Assembly (NCBI GenBank): GCA_012511085.1
Contig: JAAZGU010000125.1
Location: 1-15,389, forward strand
Source of the DNA: Erysipelothrix sp.
GTDB lineage: Bacteria > Bacillota_I > Bacilli_A > Erysipelotrichales > Erysipelotrichaceae
Direction of reading: 5' to 3'
Length of the DNA: 15,389 bases
A program made the translations under genes and the position numbers. Positions within the stretch are counted from its first letter, which is position 1. Every line of letters begins with the position of its first letter. This document shows, piece after piece, positions 1-7,196 of the stretch. A model generated the notes under the pieces. That model made no database searches. It saw only the letters and a list, made by a program, of their open reading frames with translations, and was not told where the DNA came from.

Positions 1-299
1 CCTATGCTCTTGATCAGGAAGAGTACCAAAAGCGCTACGACATGCAGGTCTCTCGCTACGAGGCCTTGCAGGCTGAATTTGAGGAAACACAGTCCGCTAT
101 CTGCGATAAAAATTATCAAAGCTCGATCCTGAGCGGCTTTATGTTTTCCATCTTTGACTCGGATATCCTGCCCGTCAAGTTCAGCAATACGCTCTGGATG
201 GGCACTGTGGACACGGTGACGATTAAGAGCGACAGCACTTTGCTTTACAGATTCAAGGACGGCAGCGAGATTTCGCTTACTATCCCCGGCAGAAACTGA
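1..299 (+). CDS. Large serine recombinase, C-terminal fragment (5' part outside window)
   Basis: The frame is open from the window edge to a TGA at 297-299, giving about 98 residues of a longer protein. The segment starts with a charged, coiled-coil-like stretch (YQKRYDMQVSRYEALQAEF) and ends with a beta-rich part with TLWMGTVDTVTIKSDSTLLY and FRFKDGSEISLTIPG-like strands. This is the characteristic C-terminus of large serine recombinases of the TnpX/conjugative-transposon type, which catalyse site-specific integration and excision of mobile elements. The N-terminal catalytic and zinc-ribbon domains lie outside the window. Base composition (31 G+C in the first 60 bases) is clearly higher than in the genes that follow, which suggests transfer from another genome. 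No start codon is called; the internal ATG at 42 is simply a methionine in the coil. The family call is by pattern recognition and is fairly secure. Confidence 0.8.
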   Translation, partial: YALDQEEYQKRYDMQVSRYEALQAEFEETQSAICDKNYQSSILSGFMFSIFDSDILPVKFSNTLWMGTVDTVTIKSDSTLLYRFKDGSEISLTIPGRN

Positions 300-309
300 A
301 TTCCGCTCC

Positions 310-337
310 GCTCATTTTTTCGACTAAAAGCTCATTT
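310..337. repeat. Two direct copies of GCTCATTT, 20 bp apart, after the recombinase
   Basis: GCTCATTT occurs at 310-317 and again at 330-337, a period of 20 bp (about two helical turns), between the recombinase stop codon and the tRNA-Leu terminator. In many elements of this kind the recombinase gene is the last gene and the attachment end lies just beyond it, so these could be recombinase-binding or end-proximal repeats. That role is inferred. Base composition falls in this stretch, so the element-chromosome boundary probably lies between 300 and 360. Confidence 0.4.
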
Positions 338-360
338 ATCCCACTGAAAAAAGACTTCAA

Positions 361-405
361 AACAAAAGAAAACAGCCGCTGACACCACTAATTGTATCAA
401 CGGCT
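361..405 (-). terminator. Terminator of tRNA-Leu
   Basis: Read on the minus strand, bases 405 to 394 pair with 385 to 374 as a 12-bp stem with an 8-base loop, followed by a T-rich run (TGTTTTCTTTTGTTTT). Two of the pairs are G.U only in minus-strand RNA and would be C/A mismatches in plus-strand RNA, which fixes the working orientation. The stem starts 12 bases after the encoded CCA end of tRNA-Leu. Confidence 0.75.
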
Positions 406-416
406 ATGTTCTACGT

Positions 417-501
417 TGGTGCGGATGAAGGGACTCGAACCCCCATGCCGTAAGGCGCTTGATCCTAAGTCAAGTGCGTCTGCCAGTTTCGCCACATCCG
501 C
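417..501 (-). tRNA. tRNA-Leu (anticodon UAG)
   Basis: An 85-nt class II tRNA with a 7-bp acceptor stem (GCGGATG/CATCCGC), discriminator A and an encoded CCA at 417-419. The anticodon loop is CTTAGGA, giving anticodon UAG, which reads CUN leucine codons. The variable arm is long, as expected for leucine, and the T-arm has GGTTCGAGTCC. It has its own promoter and terminator and so appears monocistronic. It is the first host-like gene next to the recombinase fragment and is intact. Confidence 0.95.
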
Positions 502-512
502 AGGGCTTTTAT

Positions 513-541
513 ATTATAACAACACCCCGGCTTAAATTCAA
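513..541 (-). promoter_or_regulatory. Promoter of tRNA-Leu
   Basis: On the minus strand, -35 TTGAAT (541-536) and -10 TATAAT (518-513) are separated by 17 bp, and the -10 lies 11 bases before the tRNA 5' end. The same hexamers and spacing recur at 14053-14081. Confidence 0.75.
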
Positions 542-573
542 TCTTTAAATTAAAAACTGTGCTTGGATTGCTG

Positions 574-1329
574 TCAATCTTGACTCATGACATATTTAAG
601 CGCTTTACCAACATTGTCAAAACACATGGTTGCCCATTCTTTAACTTCTTCGCGTCCACTGCAAATCGCAAACCCATCAAATCCTTTCACCATGGGTATA
701 TCATTGAATGAATCCCCAATCACGTACGGTTTTAAATCTAGATTTTTCGCTTTTCGATATTCGTCGATGCCGCTGTGTTTGGAAACCCCACAATTTAAAA
801 TCACCACATATTGAAACCAGGTGAAGGCGCATGTTTCACCCTCATATTTATGATTGATAAATTGTGTGAACTGGACGGCATTGGCATGGGTATCCAATTT
901 CGCATAAAGTCCAACTAATTTTTCATGCATCATCACATCATCAATATCTACAATCGTTGTATCGGTACTTGTTCTGTTGTTGAATTCATCATGCACTCCC
1001 ACAACAACGCCATCGCTGACACCATAATACAATAATTCATCTTTGGGGAAATCCGCAATAATTTCTTGAACGCGCGTAAAAGGCATCTTATGAAAATAGA
1101 CTTGTTTGTCATTGCCATCAACTGCAATAGCACCATTTTCACTGATGATAAAATCAACGGGTATTTGATAAATTTCAATTTGGTTTTTAATGGAACTTAA
1201 CGAACGACCGGTTGCGATACCAAACAAATTACCTTGCGCTCGAAAAACATCGATGGCATCCAATGTTTCTTGATCAACCGTTCCATCGATGTGCAAGGTT
1301 CCATCATAGTCTGAAACAAATAACTTCAA
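574..1329 (-). CDS. HAD-superfamily phosphatase, Cof type
   Basis: Predicted cytoplasmic Mg-dependent phosphohydrolase acting on small phosphorylated metabolites; the substrate cannot be told from sequence. All four HAD motifs are visible in the 251-aa product: DYDGTL with Asp7 and Asp9, ATGRS at about residue 39-43, a motif III lysine near residue 184 (GVSKHSG), and GDSFND at 205-210. The cap sits between motifs II and III, as in the Cof (IIB) subfamily, and the length is normal. I chose a TTG start at 1329: it gives the typical N-terminus MKLFVSDYDGTL and has an AGGAAGTG ribosome site 5 bases upstream. An in-frame ATG at 1356 would give 260 aa, but it lies inside the predicted -10 box. The gene follows the liv terminator and seems to be transcribed on its own. 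Confidence 0.85.
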   Translation of the reverse strand: MKLFVSDYDGTLHIDGTVDQETLDAIDVFRAQGNLFGIATGRSLSSIKNQIEIYQIPVDFIISENGAIAVDGNDKQVYFHKMPFTRVQEIIADFPKDELLYYGVSDGVVVGVHDEFNNRTSTDTTIVDIDDVMMHEKLVGLYAKLDTHANAVQFTQFINHKYEGETCAFTWFQYVVILNCGVSKHSGIDEYRKAKNLDLKPYVIGDSFNDIPMVKGFDGFAICSGREEVKEWATMCFDNVGKALKYVMSQD

Positions 1330-1354
1330 ATTTACACTTCCTTTTTCCTTTAGC

Positions 1355-1382
1355 ATTATAGCAAACTTCCACTCACAAACAA
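1355..1382 (-). promoter_or_regulatory. Promoter of the HAD phosphatase gene
   Basis: On the minus strand, -35 TTGTTT (1382-1377) and -10 TATAAT (1360-1355) have a 16-bp spacer. The -35 lies within the tail of the liv terminator. The -10 overlaps the upstream ATG at 1354-1356, which argues for the downstream TTG start. Confidence 0.55.
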
Positions 1383-1406
1383 AACAAGGAACACTCCTTG
1401 TTTGTT
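1370..1406 (-). terminator. Terminator of the liv operon
   Basis: The stem AAACAAGGA (1382-1390) pairs with TCCTTGTTT (1395-1403) around a 4-base loop and can extend by three pairs past a one-base bulge. On the minus strand it runs into TTGTTTTGTTTG. The livF stop codon (1405-1407) is at its base. Confidence 0.6.
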
Positions 1407-2106
1407 ATCCACCTAAATATAACTTCACAACCTCTTCACTCTTTGAGAGTTCTGTACTTGTACCACTCAGCATCACTTTGCCGGTTTCAATCACATAACC
1501 ACGATGCGCAATCGACAAAGCCATCTTGGCATTTTGCTCCACAAGTAAAACCGTGGTTCCCTCATGATTAATCTGCTTAATAATCTCAAAGATTTCGCGC
1601 ACCAACATGGGAGCCAATCCCATGCTTGGCTCATCCAATAATAACATTTTAGGACGCGCCATCAAAGCGCGGCCAATCGCTAACATTTGTTGTTCGCCAC
1701 CAGAAAGGTTGGCTGAATGTTGCTGTCGCCGTTGATACAAGATTGGAAACCGCTCATACACATCTTCCAAATCACTGTATATTTCATTATCTTTTCTTAA
1801 AAAAGCACCTAGAAGGAGATTCTCCTCCACATTCATATCTTTAAACACGCGCCGCCCTTCCGGAACATGCGTCACGCCCAAAGCCACAACTTTGGTCGGA
1901 TTGACATTTGATATATCTTCATCTTCAAACATGATCGTTCCTGATTTAATCGGCATCAAGTTCGATATTGACTTGAGCAAGGTTGATTTTCCGGCACCGT
2001 TGGCACCAATCAGGGTGACAATCTCACCAGGATTAACATGCAATGAAATGCCTTTGATGGCCTCGATATAACCGTAGGAAACATAAAGTTGATCAATCTT
2101 TAACAT
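1405..2106 (-). CDS. livF: Branched-chain amino acid ABC transporter ATP-binding protein LivF
   Basis: One of the two cytoplasmic ATPases that power uptake of leucine, isoleucine and valine (or related substrates) through the LivH/LivM channel. The 233-aa product has Walker A GANGAGKST (34-42), signature LSGGE (134-138), Walker B LLLDEP with Asp158/Glu159, and a typical LivF C-terminus (LVEQNAKMALSIA). The start at 2106 is preceded by GGAGGAGGT at a good distance; an upstream in-frame ATG at 2136 lacks this and would extend well into livG. The gene overlaps the end of livG by 14 bases, consistent with coupled translation. It is the last gene of the operon. Substrate assignment rests on family and gene order. 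Confidence 0.92.
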   Translation of the reverse strand: MLKIDQLYVSYGYIEAIKGISLHVNPGEIVTLIGANGAGKSTLLKSISNLMPIKSGTIMFEDEDISNVNPTKVVALGVTHVPEGRRVFKDMNVEENLLLGAFLRKDNEIYSDLEDVYERFPILYQRRQQHSANLSGGEQQMLAIGRALMARPKMLLLDEPSMGLAPMLVREIFEIIKQINHEGTTVLLVEQNAKMALSIAHRGYVIETGKVMLSGTSTELSKSEEVVKLYLGG

Positions 2107-2884
2107 CGTTGACCTCCTCCCCCAAGTAAGCCGCAATCACGGATGGATTGCTTTGAATCTGTTTTGGAGTACCTGCAGCAATACAAATTCCACGATCAAG
2201 CACGACGATATGGTCGCATAAACCCATCACCAAGCGCATGTCATGTTCAATCAAAACAATCGTTAAATCATATTTTTTGTGGATGTCACGAATGAAGTTG
2301 ATCAAGTTGTTTGTTTCTTGTTCGTTCATACCGGCGGCAGGTTCATCTAAAAACAACATTTTCGCACCGGTTGCTAAGGCACGGGCAATCTCAATCCGCC
2401 GTTGCTCCCCATAGGAAAGCTGACTTGCTAGGATGTCACGTTTATCAAGCAGGCCAACTTCATCAAGCCACAACTTAGCACGTTTATGGATGAGTGATTC
2501 ATTTCTTTTGAATTTCTTCGTTCGAAAAAAGGTTGAAAACACACCATAACGGTATTGATGATACATTGCGGTCTTGATGTTATCAAGCACCGTCATTTCT
2601 TCAAACAGGCGTATATTTTGAAAGGTTCTTGCGATACCATATTGCGCAATCTTGGATGGACTCACATTTCCAATTTGTTTGAATTCTCCGTTAACACGTA
2701 AGGTAATGTTGCCATGGCTCAAACCATACATGCCTGTAATGCAATTAAATAAAGTTGTCTTCCCCGCACCGTTGGGTCCGATGATACCAACAAACTGTCC
2801 CTTGTAGATTGAAAGGCTTGCATCCGCAACGGCGACGATACCACCAAACACACGACTCACGTTTTCAATTCGTAGTATTTCCAT
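2093..2884 (-). CDS. livG: Branched-chain amino acid ABC transporter ATP-binding protein LivG
   Basis: The second ATPase of the LivKHMGF importer, 263 aa. Walker A GPNGAGKT is at about 36-43, signature LSYGEQ at 156-161, Walker B MLFLDEP at 176-182, and the switch histidine in IEHD at residue 214. The IARTFQNIRLF segment after the Q-loop region and the AAYLGEE-like C-terminus are typical of LivG rather than LivF. Its start overlaps the end of livM by 20 bases and its end overlaps livF by 14 bases. A GGAAGG ribosome site lies about 9 bases upstream, within livM. Confidence 0.93.
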   Translation of the reverse strand: MEILRIENVSRVFGGIVAVADASLSIYKGQFVGIIGPNGAGKTTLFNCITGMYGLSHGNITLRVNGEFKQIGNVSPSKIAQYGIARTFQNIRLFEEMTVLDNIKTAMYHQYRYGVFSTFFRTKKFKRNESLIHKRAKLWLDEVGLLDKRDILASQLSYGEQRRIEIARALATGAKMLFLDEPAAGMNEQETNNLINFIRDIHKKYDLTIVLIEHDMRLVMGLCDHIVVLDRGICIAAGTPKQIQSNPSVIAAYLGEEVNDVKD

Positions 2885-3830
2885 CTGCTTTTACCTTCCT
2901 TCTAAATAATTTGTTAATCGATATCTCTTTCGTTCCCAACAAGCCTTGCGGACGATAAATCATTAAGACAATCAACACCAGGGCATAAACAATCATCCTT
3001 ACTTGCGCTAAGGTTTGCAGCAGCGTTGTCAAAAGCTCCATCACAACCGCAGCTGCGATTGTCCCACTGATGCTACCCATACCACCCAAGACCACAACCA
3101 TCAAAAATTCAATGGACTTGGATATCCCAAAGGCTTCCGGTTTGATAACATAGAAAAACGAAGCATAAAGGGCACCGGCAATGCTTGCGAAAATAGCGCC
3201 AAAAATAAATATCATCACTTTTATTTTTGTGACTTGAATCCCCATCGCTTCCGCTGCAATTTCATCATCTTTAACACTCAAGGCTGCCCTACCAAAACGA
3301 CTGTATTTAATGTGGGCCATAAATAACAGTGCAATCACTATAAAAACATACAACAAAGTCCAGTCCGTAAACTTGGGGATTGAACTTAATCCAGCTGCGC
3401 CGTTTGTAATTTTTAAATTTAAAAGCACGATGCGAATAATTTCACCGGTTCCTAAGGTTGCGATTGCTAAGTAATCGCCTCTCAGTCGCAAGGTTGGAAT
3501 CGCAATGAAAAGACCCACGATTGTTGTAATCACAATACCAATCAAAAGACCAACGACCCATCCAAATAAGGAGGGATATGCTAATGTCACAATCGCTACG
3601 CTGTAGGCACCGATGGCCATAAAACCAGCATGGCCTAAGGAAAATTGTCCCGAGATACCTAGAATCATATTTAAACCAAGGGCACCAATTAAAGTAATCC
3701 CAACTTTAACGAGCGTAATTTGATAATAAGCATTAATCACATCAATTTCAATTAACACATAAACCAGGGCATAAACACCAAGGACAAGTAGGATTTTAAC
3801 CCATGAGAACTGTTCAAACATTTGCTTCAT
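2865..3830 (-). CDS. livM: Branched-chain amino acid ABC transporter permease LivM
   Basis: Inner-membrane permease of 321 aa with about eight or nine hydrophobic segments. Family features include LGLNMILGISGQFSLGHAGF at about 50-70, RLRGDYLAIATLG around residue 115-130, and GGMGSISGT near residue 250, which couples to the ATPases. The start ATG overlaps the livH stop in an ATGA arrangement (3827-3830), typical of translational coupling. It pairs with LivH to form the substrate channel. Transported amino acids are inferred from family membership. Confidence 0.93.
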   Translation of the reverse strand: MKQMFEQFSWVKILLVLGVYALVYVLIEIDVINAYYQITLVKVGITLIGALGLNMILGISGQFSLGHAGFMAIGAYSVAIVTLAYPSLFGWVVGLLIGIVITTIVGLFIAIPTLRLRGDYLAIATLGTGEIIRIVLLNLKITNGAAGLSSIPKFTDWTLLYVFIVIALLFMAHIKYSRFGRAALSVKDDEIAAEAMGIQVTKIKVMIFIFGAIFASIAGALYASFFYVIKPEAFGISKSIEFLMVVVLGGMGSISGTIAAAVVMELLTTLLQTLAQVRMIVYALVLIVLMIYRPQGLLGTKEISINKLFRRKVKADGNTTN

Positions 3831-4705
3831 ACTTTCTCACGCCCCCCTTTTCCTAGTAAACCTGACGGTTTAATAATTAACACTAAAATCAAAACAAAAA
3901 ACACAATGGCGTCTTTCATTAAAGAATAACCAGCGCCAATAACCATGGTTTCAATTAAGCCAATCACAAAACCACCCAGCATGGCGCCCCGGATATGCCC
4001 AATACCGCCAAAGACCGCTGCAACAAAGGCTTTAAGGCCTGGGTTGACGCCCATGAGTGGCGAGATAGTATTGTAGTACATACCAACTAATGTGCCGGCA
4101 GCGGCCGCCAGTGCCGCTCCTAAGGCAAAGGTAATCGCAATCGTCTTGTCAACATCAATCCCCATCAGGGCTGCGGCCTCTTTATCAGTTGAGACTGCAC
4201 GCATTGATCGTCCGATGCGTGTTTTATTAACCAAAGCCTGCAAAGCAATCATCAACCCGGCAGTGATCACAAAAATTAAAATTTGTTCAAACGATATCTT
4301 AATCGAAAACAGATAATAATTCTTATTCACGAACACTTCCGGAAACACCTTGGTATCCGCACCGACAAGAAACATTGTCGTGTACTGCATTAAAAAAGAC
4401 ACCCCAATCGCGGTGATAAGCGCTGCAATGCGGGTTGCATTACGCAGTGGCTTGTAAGCAATCCGTTCAATAAAGAACCCTAAAACCGCAACCAGTGCCA
4501 TTGAAATAAATAAGGCTACAAAAAATGGCAACTTCAAAATTGTAATTAAATAAAATGAAAAAAACGCACCGATCATGTACATTTCACCATGCGCAAAATT
4601 GATAAGTTTAATGATACCGTAAACCATCGTATATCCTAAAGCGACAAGTGCATAAATGCTACCCAATGACATGCCATTGATAAATTGTTGAATAAATTGA
4701 ACCAT
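3827..4705 (-). CDS. livH: Branched-chain amino acid ABC transporter permease LivH
   Basis: Integral membrane permease of 292 aa and the partner of LivM. It carries the LivH hallmarks INGMSLGSIYALVALGYTMV at the N-terminus, LINFAHGEMYMIGAF, and VFGGIGHIRGAMLGG near residue 230, the ATPase-coupling region. It has an AAAGGA ribosome site before the ATG at 4705. It is separated from livK by 56 bases that hold a hairpin terminator, so its transcription should depend on read-through from livK. Length and hydrophobic pattern are normal for the family. Confidence 0.93.
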   Translation of the reverse strand: MVQFIQQFINGMSLGSIYALVALGYTMVYGIIKLINFAHGEMYMIGAFFSFYLITILKLPFFVALFISMALVAVLGFFIERIAYKPLRNATRIAALITAIGVSFLMQYTTMFLVGADTKVFPEVFVNKNYYLFSIKISFEQILIFVITAGLMIALQALVNKTRIGRSMRAVSTDKEAAALMGIDVDKTIAITFALGAALAAAAGTLVGMYYNTISPLMGVNPGLKAFVAAVFGGIGHIRGAMLGGFVIGLIETMVIGAGYSLMKDAIVFFVLILVLIIKPSGLLGKGGREKV

Positions 4706-4717
4706 GGAGTTTCCTTT

Positions 4718-4748
4718 TAAAAAAAGGGTGAAAGTAAGCCTTCACCCT
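4718..4748 (-). terminator. Intra-operon terminator/attenuator between livK and livH
   Basis: On the minus strand AGGGTGAA (4748-4741) pairs with TTCACCCT (4732-4725) around an 8-base loop and is followed by eight T residues (4725-4718). It lies 13 bases after the livK stop and 12 bases before the livH start codon. This leaves no room for a separate livH promoter, so it probably acts as a partial terminator, or as a 3' stabiliser of livK mRNA. Confidence 0.75.
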
Positions 4749-4761
4749 CTCATTACAAGTC

Positions 4762-5907
4762 TTATGGGTTAACTCTGACTGAGTTAACGATTTCCCCTTC
4801 TTGGATTTCTAAGACAACCGCTGATTTGATAGCATTATGCCACTTGTCAACCGTAATTTTACCGGTGACACCATCAAATTCAACCGTGCTTGCCAATGCT
4901 TTATTAATCTCTTTTGGATCAGTGCTACCGGCACGTTTGATCGCATCAACTGCCAACATCGCTGTATCATAACCAAGCGCACTAAAGGCATTTGGCTCAA
5001 CGTTGTACTTGTCTTTAAAATCTTGTAAAAACTTCACAACTAATGGATCTTTATCAATCGCAGAATAGGCTTGTGAGAAATAAATATCGTACAAGGCTTC
5101 CGGACCTGCAAGTTCAAATAAAACAGGTGAATCAAAACCATCGCCACCAATGATTGGTACATCGATGCCCAATTCACGCGCTTGTTTAATAATCAAACCA
5201 ACTTCTTCATAATAACCTGGAACAAACAAGACATCAAAATCTTTCTGAGCAATTAAAGTTAACACACTGTTAAAGTCAAGCTCACCTTTTACGTAAGCTT
5301 CGTGTGTGACAATGGTGCCCCCATTGTTTTCAAATTGCTCATGGAAAGTTTCTGCCAATCCTTTGGCATAATCCGATGATTGATCACCTAAAATAACTGC
5401 TTTGGATTTATTCAAGTTTTCCATCGCAAAGTTTGCCATGGTAATCCCTTGGAATGAATCAATAAAACTTACACGGTAAATATAAGGTTCAACGTTAACA
5501 CCATCGTTTGTGATATCATCAGCAGTTGCTGACGGTGAAATAAGTGGCACTTCGTATTGGTTCACAATTGGAACTTGTGCTTTGGTAATACCTGAAGTTG
5601 CCGCCCCTAAAACGACACTGACCTTATCGCGTGTCGCTAAAGCTGTCACAATACTTGTTGCTTCTGATGTTTCAGATTTATTATCACGTTTAATCAATTC
5701 GATGAGCTTTCCATCAATGCCCCCCGCTGCATTCACTTGCTCAATCGCTAATTCTATACCTAAAACTTCTGCTTCGCCATAACTTGAGACTTCACCGGAT
5801 AGTTCAAAATTTAAGCCAATTTTAATTTTATCGCTACTTTTTGAACATCCTGTGACCGCCATTGTTATTGCTAACAATGACACAATCACCCCTACAATCT
5901 TTTTCAT
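4762..5907 (-). CDS. livK: Branched-chain amino acid ABC transporter substrate-binding lipoprotein LivK
   Basis: Extracellular solute receptor of the Liv importer, 381 aa. The N-terminus is a lipoprotein signal: a short basic start (MKK), a hydrophobic core, then the lipobox VTGC with Cys21 as the lipid-anchored residue. The mature part is a periplasmic-binding-protein type I fold typical of LivK/LivJ (KIGLNFELSGEVSSYGEAE, AINQ-type segments, PLISPSATADD, YRVSFIDSFQG). The ATG at 5907 has a GAGGAGGAT ribosome site. It is the first gene of the operon, with a promoter at 5934-5962 and a hairpin after its stop. Exact ligand specificity (leucine/isoleucine/valine, or another amino acid or amide) cannot be read from the sequence. 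Confidence 0.92.
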   Translation of the reverse strand: MKKIVGVIVSLLAITMAVTGCSKSSDKIKIGLNFELSGEVSSYGEAEVLGIELAIEQVNAAGGIDGKLIELIKRDNKSETSEATSIVTALATRDKVSVVLGAATSGITKAQVPIVNQYEVPLISPSATADDITNDGVNVEPYIYRVSFIDSFQGITMANFAMENLNKSKAVILGDQSSDYAKGLAETFHEQFENNGGTIVTHEAYVKGELDFNSVLTLIAQKDFDVLFVPGYYEEVGLIIKQARELGIDVPIIGGDGFDSPVLFELAGPEALYDIYFSQAYSAIDKDPLVVKFLQDFKDKYNVEPNAFSALGYDTAMLAVDAIKRAGSTDPKEINKALASTVEFDGVTGKITVDKWHNAIKSAVVLEIQEGEIVNSVRVNP

Positions 5908-5933
5908 AATATCCTCCTCATTGATATGAAATG

Positions 5934-5962
5934 ATTTTACATGAAAATTGTGTGAAAATCAA
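5934..5962 (-). promoter_or_regulatory. Promoter of the liv operon
   Basis: On the minus strand, -35 TTGATT (5962-5957) and -10 TAAAAT (5939-5934) have a 17-bp spacer, about 27 bases before the livK start codon. Confidence 0.6.
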
Positions 5963-6008
5963 GTTGTGACTTTCATAATTTCACACTTTATGAAAATATT
6001 TGAAAATT
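5942..6008. promoter_or_regulatory. Candidate regulator sites: phased TGAAAAT repeats and a TTTCATAA palindrome
   Basis: The plus strand carries TGAAAAT four times, starting at 5942, 5953, 5991 and 6001. The two pairs are spaced 11 and 10 bp, one helical turn each. Between them TTTCATAA (5971-5978) and TTATGAAA (5988-5995) form a perfect 8-bp inverted repeat with a 9-bp spacer, just upstream of the -35 box. Bases 5994-6008, read on the minus strand, match 12 of 15 positions of the CodY consensus AATTTTCWGAAAATT. CodY controls branched-chain amino acid genes in many Bacillota, but whether this host has CodY is unknown. Confidence 0.45.
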
Positions 6009-6042
6009 GAATGTTCATTGTTTATGGTCTTATTGTGGATAT

Positions 6043-6068
6043 AAAAAAACCTCACCTTTGGGTGAGGT
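6043..6068 (-). terminator. Terminator of nagB
   Basis: On the minus strand ACCTCACC (6068-6061) and GGTGAGGT (6056-6049) form an 8-bp stem with a 4-base loop, followed by a run of seven T. It begins 9 bases after the nagB stop codon and separates nagB from the liv promoter region. Confidence 0.85.
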
Positions 6069-6077
6069 CTCATATCA

Positions 6078-6818
6078 TTAATCAGTTTGTTTTAAACTTA
6101 GAAGCGATGCCGCATCTTCATCGATGATCATCACTACATTATCTTTATCGCGTAAATAGCTGGCTGGCCAGGTTGTAGAAACTTCCCCTTCGAGGATATG
6201 TTTCACGGCCTCGGCTTTCTTTTTGCCAGAAACCATTAAAACCGCAACCTTTGCTGCTAAAATCTCTTGAAACCCTAATGTAATCATTTGATCCGGCGCT
6301 TGTTCACGTGTAATATTGAAACCTTCCATTGTGCTTTGGATGGTGGATTCATGATGATCTGCCAAAAACAATGTTGAATCAAAAGGTGTCCCAGGTTCAT
6401 TTGCACCAACATGTCCATTGGTACCTAATCCTAAAATTTGCACATCCCGCGGATTGTCTTTTAAGATTTGACCGTAACGTTTGAGCTCACCTTTTACATC
6501 CTTGGTATCACCTTCAATGAGATAAATATTCTGCGGTTTATTTTCAATTAAATCATACAAATGTTCGTGCATAAAACGATGCACGGTGTATGGATCATCT
6601 TTAGGTCCAATGTACTCATCAAGATTTAAAAACGTTGTCTTACTTAAATCAAGCTCTCCAGCGTGGATGGCTTGCACCATCAGGGCAAACAGACCTCTTG
6701 GTGAACCGCCGGTGGTCATTGAAATGGTTGCATCAGGCTTGGCATCAATCGTTTCCTTGATGATATCAAAGGCAACCTGCGACATTTCATCGTAATCTTT
6801 CACAAATATTAATTCCAT
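6078..6818 (-). CDS. nagB: Glucosamine-6-phosphate deaminase NagB
   Basis: Converts glucosamine-6-phosphate to fructose-6-phosphate and ammonia, feeding amino sugars into glycolysis; cytoplasmic. The 246-aa product has TTGGSPRGLF (35-44) for phosphate binding, NLDEY with catalytic Asp67, and GLGTNGHVGANEPG (130-143) with His136 and Glu141. The position of E. coli Asp141 is Asn134 here, which is the usual form in Bacillota NagB. Length is normal for the short, non-allosteric type. An AGGAGA ribosome site precedes the ATG at 6818. A TATAAT at 6865-6860 on the minus strand may be its -10, but no convincing -35 is seen. It is flanked by terminators on both sides, so it is monocistronic, and no nagA is nearby. 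Confidence 0.93.
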   Translation of the reverse strand: MELIFVKDYDEMSQVAFDIIKETIDAKPDATISMTTGGSPRGLFALMVQAIHAGELDLSKTTFLNLDEYIGPKDDPYTVHRFMHEHLYDLIENKPQNIYLIEGDTKDVKGELKRYGQILKDNPRDVQILGLGTNGHVGANEPGTPFDSTLFLADHHESTIQSTMEGFNITREQAPDQMITLGFQEILAAKVAVLMVSGKKKAEAVKHILEGEVSTTWPASYLRDKDNVVMIIDEDAASLLSLKQTD

Positions 6819-6913
6819 GCTTTCTCCTATCTTAATCGATTAAAATATACTCGAGTTTTATTATATCATATTGTTTTATTCTTTAAGCTCATAACTCGAT
6901 AAATACTACCAAT

Positions 6914-6941
6914 AAAAAAACTCTCAATTTGTAATTGAGAG
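6914..6941 (-). terminator. Terminator of the metal/redox operon
   Basis: On the minus strand CTCTCAATT (6941-6933) pairs with AATTGAGAG (6929-6921) around a 3-base loop, followed by seven T. It starts 6 bases after the stop of the HMA protein gene. A T-rich stretch on the other side might also let it work in the plus direction. Confidence 0.85.
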
Positions 6942-6947
6942 CTGCTT

Positions 6948-7175
6948 TTATTTTACTCTAACTTTAATCACATCAAAACCTACCTTGTTGATGGTTTTTT
7001 CAACGTCTTCCATCACGACTTGTGACTCATCAAAGTCAAATCGAACTCGACTTGTATTAAACGAAACTTTCACGCTGTCTTGTTCGATGCCCACAAAACT
7101 TTTAAGTGCACCTTCGATTTTCATTGTACATGATGGACAGACGAGTGTTTCCAATTGAATGGTTGCTTGTTTCAT
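6948..7175 (-). CDS. Small heavy-metal-associated (HMA) metallochaperone
   Basis: A 75-aa single-domain ferredoxin-like metal-binding protein. The metal site is LVCPSCTMKIEGAL with Cys13 and Cys16 (CxxC), followed by the family's strand-helix-strand pattern ending in GFDVIKVRV. Such proteins carry a soft metal ion (copper in CopZ, also zinc or cadmium) to a P-type ATPase or act as its regulatory domain. It lies 21 bases after the ATPase gene, with an AAAGGAG ribosome site, and the ATPase itself lacks an N-terminal HMA domain, so this is probably its detached domain. CPSC replaces the MxCxxC motif usual in CopZ, so copper should not be assumed. Confidence 0.85.
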   Translation of the reverse strand: MKQATIQLETLVCPSCTMKIEGALKSFVGIEQDSVKVSFNTSRVRFDFDESQVVMEDVEKTINKVGFDVIKVRVK

Positions 7176-7196
7176 GTTTTTCTCCTTTCACACAAT

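Noticed and set aside
417..501. tRNA-Leu as the integration site of the recombinase element
   Set aside because: The tRNA, its terminator and promoter are intact and no repeated tRNA 3' end is seen on the element side. tRNA targeting is typical of tyrosine rather than large serine recombinases.
566..579. Hairpin GATTG-CTGT-CAATC at the HAD phosphatase stop codon as its terminator
   Set aside because: The stem is only about 5-6 bp and the T-run is displaced by several bases; too weak to annotate.
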